From Nepenthes gracilis (lineage: Eukaryota > Streptophyta > Magnoliopsida > Caryophyllales > Nepenthaceae), in NCBI GenBank assembly GCA_033239525.1, contig BSYO01000035.1:5368627-5432626 (forward strand): a DNA stretch of 64,000 bases. The letters are read 5' to 3'. This document shows positions 59,476 to 64,000 of the stretch, piece after piece. Within the stretch, counting starts at the first letter, position 1. Each line of letters begins with the position of its first letter. The notes beneath the pieces were generated by a model that worked only from the letters and a program-made list of their open reading frames with translations, made no database searches and was not told where the DNA came from. A program made the translations under genes and the position numbers.

Positions 59476-61255
59476 GATAAATATCACGATCCAACTTTAT
59501 AAATATCATTACTCTAACGGAAGTTAGGAGAGGAGAAAAAAAATATGAGAAAAAAGAGAAGAGAAAGGAGCCAACCTGGCAGGGGGAAAATTCTCCCTCC
59601 AGAAGGCCCCTCTTTCTAAAAGTCACATCCTTTATCCAGGAAGGTTGCCTTCCATACATTTAAGTCATCCTTTTTCCGAGCGCACCCAAACGCTTAATCC
59701 ACCACTATATGTATTTACGTATCTTCCTTACATCTTTCTATTCTCTTAAAAAGATATCTAATTTGAAAGATTTATGATATACGACAGAAAGAATTTTCGC
59801 CATCATCCGACCTCTTATTTTCAAATACACAGCCGTCAGTTGATTTAAGGTTATGAAAATCGACTCCGCATCAGATCGACCCAACGTGAATATCTGATTT
59901 GCGGCCTCCTAATTCATAGGATAATCTGAATTCATGGAACGTAACACAGATAATGGGGGATCTTGTTTCAGAAATATAATATTTTATTTTATTTTTCCTA
60001 TTTTTGATTAATTTGTTAATAAAATTTGTATAAAAATAAAAAAAATTAAAAATATATAAAGAGTCCTACTTTACAAAATAAAATCCCTGCCCTGTAATAG
60101 TCCTTGCTACCTATTTGGATGCTGTTAAACAATATAAAATTTTATTTATTTATTTATTTATATTATTACATTATTAAGTTTACATAATAATGAGTAAATA
60201 AATTTAATATAATGCTATATCTAAATTGTATCTAAAGGGTGGCTCTTTAATACTTTTATGATAAAAATGGTATTTATTAGGAATTCATATTTGATTCAAG
60301 TGATTCCATACTCAATTATTAGGTCTTATAATTCAAATTTTGCATACCACAGATCAAAATAAAATTTTAAAATTTTAGACTAATTCTTTATTTTTACACC
60401 ATTACTCAAATCAGTCAGATTTTAGTAAAATAAAATAGCGAGAAAAATGGTATAAAATTGACTTTTAGAGGACTATGCTTTCTTCTTAAAAATTTGTTTT
60501 AGTATCTATATTTAATTCTTAAGAATCTGAAAGGTTACATTTTTTCTTCAAATTGTTCTTAAGAATTTTGGTACCTATCGTAATCAGGGAAATTATGGAT
60601 CTGTCTCATCTCATTAGAATAGTCAAAGTATAAAGATATTTCTTCAAATTGTGTGTTTCGTTCACAGTTGACATCACTCTTAATAATATGCGTGTTTTTA
60701 GTCGATCAGTCTTTTAAGTAATATTTGATTGGTCTGAAAACCCGAGACTCTTATAAACTAATCACTTGAACAGACACACCCTACATAACTTGTTGGACAG
60801 TTTTTTAATAATGTGATTGTTTAATACAATGACTTTCTGTTAGAAACTAACCTATAGTCACAGTGACTTTCTGCAAAACCCTTATGACTAAAATTAAACC
60901 TCATCTTTACATTATCCCTTGGTGGCTTCAATTTAGTGATTTTTTTCTCTATAATAACTAAGTTAATTTGACCTAAGTTAATTATTTTGGATTAAAAAAA
61001 TATACCTTGGTCGTATTAACTTTATTTTAAGTTATATGTTAATATAAATGTGATGTAAAAAAAGTGATTTGCAACAAAATTTAAAGAGAACGTCAATTTT
61101 ATATTTTTATATGATAATTTAGTTAAATACTTATGTAGGGGATGTAAAAAGTTTAAAACATAATAAAAAAATATATAATAATAAATTTTGACAAAGTAAA
61201 TAATTTAAAATATTTTCTTGATAATTTCACACACACACACACATATATATATATA
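59476..61255. other. AT-rich intergenic DNA, no gene seen
   Basis: No coding or RNA gene recognised. Contains (TTTA)n at about 60,142-60,160 and an (AC)n(AT)n microsatellite at 61,231-61,256. Confidence 0.5.
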
Positions 61256-62150
61256 TGATGCGTTCTAGGAATCACGATTGTCACACAAATTACGAAATCG
61301 GGTTGATCATTTCATTGATCTGATTGGTAGCGGGTTCGATATTAATGGTTGTAAATCAATATCCTACTCATCATAATAAATCAAATGAGAGAAAAATGAA
61401 TCTATTTGACCACAATATATTGTTAACATCAGAAAATAGAATAATCGGGGATCTCAAGTAACTGGCCAAGTTACTAAAGTTGCTAAAGTAGTGATGAATT
61501 TCCATTAGGTAGATGGGTCCTCGATCTGATTGGTAGTGGGTCCGATCTTGGTGACTATAAATTTTTATCCTGCATATCACATTATATTAAATAAGAGGAA
61601 AGAGATATACGAAACTTGCTTGCTAATAAATATTCAAACGTTCAAATCAGCGATCTTTTTTAAGGAAACAAAAAAATATGGAAAAGAAAGAAAAGTTTGA
61701 GTTGAAAGAGGATGAGGATAAGTGTGAATTACGAGAACCTGGCTCTGCTTGAGTATACTCTTTGTTTGAGTGTCTTTTTTCGATCCCTCTTTGATTTGGG
61801 AGGAATTAAATTTATAATTAGGTTCCTAACCGATCGGTTATCACCTCAAAACTATTACTTGTGCTGGAAGGTATTTTATAAGAGTAGGTGAAAGGCGTTA
61901 TTTTTGAAATGTAATTGCCATTTGAAATAATTATAAAATCATCTGATTACTAATGTTGAAACAGTTTCAACTGTTTCTAAATTGAGTCATTTACTAGAGT
62001 ATTATTATCCCATCATTGACAATAACCATTCATTAGGATTAAATGTCCCGTTTAATACCCTATAAAGTCGTTATTTAGAAGACCCAATCAGTTTATCGAT
62101 TCCATGTTTAAGCGTTTGATACTTGGGCCCTACTCTAAATCATGTTGGGC
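61256..62150 (-). repeat. LTR-like unit starting TGATGCGTTCTAGG (old, minus orientation)
   Basis: Its edge TGATGCGTTCTAGG is the same as that of the unit at 62,602. TATAAAA on the minus strand at 61,874-61,880 could be its promoter. A block GATCTGATTGGTAG(C/T)GGGT is duplicated inside it (61,318 and 61,525). The right end is uncertain. Confidence 0.4.
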
Positions 62151-62601
62151 CAACTTATGTATTTCACTTTTTGAAATTTTACAAAATTATGCTACTATGA
62201 AAAACATTTGCCATTTTCCTAAAAATCGGCATTATATAAAATAACACTGAAGTAAAATAGTAAACAAAATATAAATTAAAAAATAAAAATTTGACAATAG
62301 AATTACACACCTCATCGATGAATCTAGTTCTAGATACACGAAAGGTTGATAGCGATAATACTACTCCAAATTTAATTTTGGTAGAGTAAATGAAACTCGT
62401 TAAAGTCATATTATTAAATTTTTTATTGTCATATCAATAATTCTGATTAACTTAATAAAAAATAAAAAAAGGGTGAAATTTTATGTTCAATTTAGTTATT
62501 TGTTATATTTTTCACAATTTATTATTTTACCAATCAATTTATATTATTGGGATGACCAAATATTAAAAAAAAAAAAAGACTTCAATAGAAGGATTACAGC
62601 T
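62151..62601. other. AT-rich spacer, no gene seen
   Basis: AT-rich sequence between two LTR-like units. No coding sequence, RNA gene or repeat recognised. Confidence 0.4.
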
Positions 62602-64000
62602 TGATGCGTTCTAGATCCAAATTTCTAATAAATTCAAGTCGAACTGATTCTTTGGATTCCGATCACCGTTCTTCACGCCTGGAATCTTGCACACCACAAT
62701 TATAAATAAGAGATCAGACGACGGCAGAATTTTATCCGACCGTAAACACTCCGACGCTTAAATCAGTAAATAGCCTTCTAAAAATTGGAAGGTAAATACA
62801 GAGAATACAAAGATAAGTACTAAGGAAGGGATTGGAGAATGATGGCCGAAGGTACACTCGTAGTAAGCGGCTTGGGTTGTGGATGCTCGCGAAGAGCAGT
62901 ATCTCTAGGTACTGAGTTTGCAGGGAATTAGTAATAGAGAGGAAAAAAGAGGGCAGAATGTGGGATGCTTGAGAGCTTTGAGAGCTTCTATCAACTTGAG
63001 TATGCAAGAGTGCGTACCTATAGAGTGAGTCTCCTTGGCCTTTTATAACCATGAGCCTCCGCTACCTTCCTTAGGTGGCGAGGCGGGATGCCCGTTTTCC
63101 ATGGGGATCGTTGCCTTCCCTAATATGGGCACGGGTGCCACTCTCGGCTGCAACGGTAAGGAATGAAGATTCCCTTCCTTCTGTGGAGATATCACGCACA
63201 GTGACCATTGGAGTTTCCTCTCATGATCTACCCACGTTTGAATCTTCATGAGCCTTCATTCCTGGGATGTGCTCCGATTCATGTTTGGGAGATTTTAATG
63301 AGAAAACTTATAGTTGTTTTTGTCTTTGCCTTTCGTTGCCATGCATAAGATCATTCATTTTTTGGAGGTGCGGAGGTCGTATCATTTGAATCCCGGGACG
63401 CTTTGCATCATTAGATTCTTGGGAGAATGGAGTGGAGGTGATCATTGACCATCACGCAGGCCCGAGTAAAAGCAAACAATAGATTCCACCTCCCGAGAAC
63501 AAAAAAGAATTTCATGGATTTTTATGGGCAAGATAACTAAAGAAATCGCCGGTCTCGGAGAACGCAAAATGAAGTCCGTTGAGCTTCATTTATTCAAGTA
63601 AGCCTTTTGCCACGTATCCTCCTAGCTTTAGTAGCGGTTTAAACCGCTTCTCAGAACTTTCTCCGCTCTCTTTGCCCCATAGGCTTCTACTTAATGTGGG
63701 TTAGGTATCCCTCCCTCCACTTGGGAAGCTCAATTGCTTTTCTTCTCCTATGAGACTCACCTGAGGCATCTCCTAGGGAGCCAAGAAATTGTTCAAAATA
63801 AAAGGACAAGGGGTTTTCTCGATTAAGCTTCCAAATGAATTCACACGGGAGCCCGTAGAACTGGTGTGGGATCTTTTTAGTTTAGGAGAGGGATCCCCCT
63901 TTAGAGTGAGAGGGAAACATTGGCACATGGATGCCTCCTCTAGGGCCCAAAAAATAAGAAGGGTGTGGAAGTGATCCAAGTGGTCCATGGGATCAGTGCT
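62602..64000 (-). repeat. LTR of a minus-strand retrotransposon, running off the window
   Basis: Left edge TGATGCGTTCTAG. No PBS lies to its left, so it is a 3' or solo LTR. The minus strand has TATAAAA at 63,047-63,041, and a downstream stretch with AAGCGTCGGAGTG (62,748-62,760), the form common near the end of plant gypsy LTRs. GC content is clearly above the left flank. The right boundary is outside the window. Confidence 0.5.

Noticed and set aside
63043..63988. Short minus- and plus-strand frames near the right edge as genes
   Set aside because: They lie within an LTR-like unit with a TATA box. None shows a domain and the unit continues beyond the window.

Overview
This is nuclear DNA of a flowering plant. 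The evidence is one intron-rich organellar-type monodehydroascorbate reductase gene with GT-AG introns, plant LTR retrotransposons of both superfamilies, TRIM and Cassandra-type miniatures, a tRNA-like SINE, MITE-like repeats and AT-rich intergenic DNA. Codon use of the gene is not GC3-rich, so a grass is unlikely. I cannot name the species.

Layout. (1) 1-10,350: two head-to-tail internal regions (A and B) of one non-autonomous Ty3/gypsy-type element, sharing an LTR at 4,096-5,057 and closed by an LTR at 9,366-10,350. (2) 10,351-18,870: a decayed Ty3/gypsy pol followed by copies, in both orientations, of a 2.55-kb LTR family, one of them a solo LTR with a target-site duplication. (3) 18,871-25,020: a minus-strand LTR element whose 1.8-kb LTR is mostly minisatellite, with more tandem arrays in its body. 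(4) 25,130-27,700: a dead Ty1/copia pol and LTR with a 462-bp TRIM nested in it. (5) 27,734-41,699: more of the 2.55-kb LTR family. One copy is split by a complete third copy (C, minus strand, 35,305-41,378, TSD TGTAC) of the element seen in region 1. (6) 43,582-58,736: the MDHAR gene, 16 exons on the minus strand, 491 codons, open throughout. Its introns hold MITE-like repeats, a 5S-rRNA-derived (Cassandra-type) segment, a SINE-like repeat and a hAT-like element. Intron 6 also carries four decayed tandem copies of its own 3' splice site plus the start of exon 7. (7) 58,737-64,000: 5' flank of MDHAR, a 158-bp tandem duplication, AT-rich DNA and two LTR-like units, the last running off the window.

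How it works together. The only host gene I can support is MDHAR, which regenerates ascorbate in plastids and/or mitochondria. Elements A, B and C encode a short Gag (zinc knuckle kept, capsid core and all pol domains absent) in the sense direction and a separate spliced gene, a plant 'putative gypsy-type transposon' (PF04195-like) protein, in the antisense direction. They would need enzymes supplied in trans. Most other open frames in the window are chance frames in AT-rich DNA or shadows of decayed elements.
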